From assembly GCA_051004015.1 (NCBI GenBank), contig JBPCKT010000007.1, positions 7,653 to 71,652 of the forward strand: DNA of 64,000 nucleotides, read 5' to 3'. The notes below the pieces were generated by a model that did not search any database, was not told where the DNA came from, and worked only from the letters and a program-made list of their open reading frames with translations. Shown here piece by piece: positions 62,877 to 64,000 of the stretch; the stretch's first letter is position 1, and every line of letters begins with the position of its first letter. This stretch comes from SXOA01 sp051004015. GTDB taxonomy: Bacteria > Planctomycetota > Planctomycetia > Pirellulales > Pirellulaceae. A program made the translations under genes and the position numbers.

Positions 62877-62980
62877 GGTGACGCCCGGTTGCAATTGGCT
62901 TGAGACAAGGTGCTAATAGTCAGCGCGCTCATACGTGCTGAATCTTTGCCTTGGGCCAAATTGTTTCAGGAGTCCGCCCT

Positions 62981-64000
62981 ATGTCTCGCTCCACGACTCG
63001 CCGCACTTTCTTGCAAGTCGCTTCCACCTCGCTGACCTGCGCGACTGCCTTTTCTTCGCTTGCGGGTTCGCCTTCCTTCGGCGGTGCTCCTAGCGACAAA
63101 GTCCGTGTCGGCCTGATTGGTTGCGGCGGCCGCGGGCTGCACGATGCGGAATTGTTTCAGAACAGCCCCAACGTGGAGGTTGCCTACGCCTGCGACCCCG
63201 ATGAAGGGCGACTGGCGATTGCGGCCAAGAAGTTCAACGTGCCGAGCAAGGGCGTCATCTCCGACATGCGGAAGATGCTCGACGACAAATCGCTGGACGC
63301 CGTCATTGTCACGACCCCCGATCACTGGCACTCCCCGGCTTCCATCCTGGCCTGCGAAGCGGGCAAGCACGTCTATGTCGAAAAACCCATTTCGCACAAC
63401 ATCCGCGAAAGCCGCCTCTTGGTCGAGGCTGCCGCCAAGAACAAGGTGCAGGTCCAGCATGGCACGCAGAGCCGCAGCACGCAGATGATGATCGAGGCCG
63501 TCAAGCTGCTCCGCGAGGGGATTATCGGCACGGTGCTGGTCGCCAAGTGCTGGAACATCCAGCGCCGCGGCAGCATCGGCCGTGGACAGGATACCTCGCC
63601 GCCGGCTGGCTTTGATTACGACTCCTGGGTCGGACCGGCCACGATGGTTCCTTACCGCACCAACCGCGTCCACAACCGCTGGACCTGGTGGTATCACTTC
63701 GGCACCGGCGACATGGGGAACGACGGCGTCCACGACCTGGACATCGCCCGCTGGGGCCTGGGCGTCGAGACGCACCCCTCGACCATCGCCGCCCTGGGGG
63801 GCAAGTTCTTCTTCGACGACGACCAGCAGTTCCCCGACACGCAATACTGCGTGTTCGAATGGCCCGGCAACGGCAAAGTCGGCCAGAAGAAGCAGCTCAT
63901 CTTCGAACAGCGCGACTGGTCGCCTTACGTGCAGGAAGGTTTTGAAAACGCCTGCGCCTTCTACGGCACCAAGGGGATGATGCTGCTCGGCAAAACCGGC
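62981..64000 (+). CDS. Gfo/Idh/MocA oxidoreductase, Tat-exported, 3' end outside the window
   Basis: 340 residues visible, open to the right edge. ATG 62981 has AGGAG eight bases upstream. Tat signal TTRRTFLQVASTSLTCATAF, then an NAD-binding Rossmann motif VRVGLIGCGGRGLHDAEL, VIVTTPDHWHSPASILACEAGKHVYVEKPISHN (the EKP motif of the family) and GTQSRSTQMM. A C-terminal GFO domain follows with the planctomycete-typical WTWWYHFGTGDMGNDGVHDLDIARWGLG. A predicted dehydrogenase, probably for a sugar or inositol-like compound. Confidence 0.93.
   Translation, partial: MSRSTTRRTFLQVASTSLTCATAFSSLAGSPSFGGAPSDKVRVGLIGCGGRGLHDAELFQNSPNVEVAYACDPDEGRLAIAAKKFNVPSKGVISDMRKMLDDKSLDAVIVTTPDHWHSPASILACEAGKHVYVEKPISHNIRESRLLVEAAAKNKVQVQHGTQSRSTQMMIEAVKLLREGIIGTVLVAKCWNIQRRGSIGRGQDTSPPAGFDYDSWVGPATMVPYRTNRVHNRWTWWYHFGTGDMGNDGVHDLDIARWGLGVETHPSTIAALGGKFFFDDDQQFPDTQYCVFEWPGNGKVGQKKQLIFEQRDWSPYVQEGFENACAFYGTKGMMLLGKTG

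Overview
The window is about 60% GC and looks like a planctomycete chromosome, probably Pirellulales-like. Lineage evidence: a PSCyt1/DUF1549/DUF1553 protein next to a DUF1501 protein, a formylmethanofuran:tetrahydromethanopterin formyltransferase, HEAT-repeat lipoproteins, Tat-exported Gfo/Idh/MocA and PmoA-like (DUF6807) proteins, and palindromic repeats at many gene junctions. No tRNA, rRNA, CRISPR array or intact insertion sequence was found.

Layout. 1-4.8 kb: the 3' end of a type III glutamine synthetase with a clear terminator, a YggS protein, a frameshifted secreted protein and an OmpA-like lipoprotein. 4.9-8.3 kb: a helix-turn-helix protein full of repeats and a HEAT lipoprotein. 8.4-10.9 kb: a vapBC-type module between a decayed ftr 3' end and an intact ftr, then a 5-formyltetrahydrofolate cyclo-ligase. 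11.3-17.3 kb: the planctomycete cytochrome/DUF1501 pair split by a Uma2-family gene, and a second PIN toxin-antitoxin pair. 17.3-33.6 kb (minus strand): a nine-gene pseudopilin/type II secretion-type IV pilus-like operon with PilB-, PilT- and GspE-like ATPases, one GspF, four pseudopilins and a 1696-residue GspK-like protein. 33.8-41.5 kb (minus strand): a small membrane-anchored protein and a tandem array of five DUF4139-like secreted paralogues, four of them very similar and joined by GTGA stop/start overlaps. 41.7-47.3 kb (plus strand): a flagellar export operon, fliL-fliN-fliO-fliP-fliQ-fliR-flhB, lacking fliM and flhA. 47.4-64 kb: mixed metabolism (SDR, creatininase, MFS transporter, YVTN-propeller phosphoesterase, sulfotransferase), a glycine-rich TPR protein, a 1323-residue protein of unknown function, a lone WapI-like immunity protein, a DUF6807 protein, a small HTH protein and the start of a Gfo/Idh/MocA oxidoreductase.

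Two things stand out. The first is the tandem DUF4139 operon (34.4-41.5 kb): near-identical exported proteins made in one translationally coupled string, differing mainly in a short linker. The second is a set of at least nine short tandem arrays, each with a strict 7-bp period but a different core word. They fill gene junctions (three consecutive ones in the flagellar operon) and enter reading frames, including a Tat-signal n-region. They resemble in format the heptanucleotide STRR repeats of cyanobacteria. A second layer of palindromes, mostly with 3-nt loops, occupies other junctions and forms part of two signal peptides.
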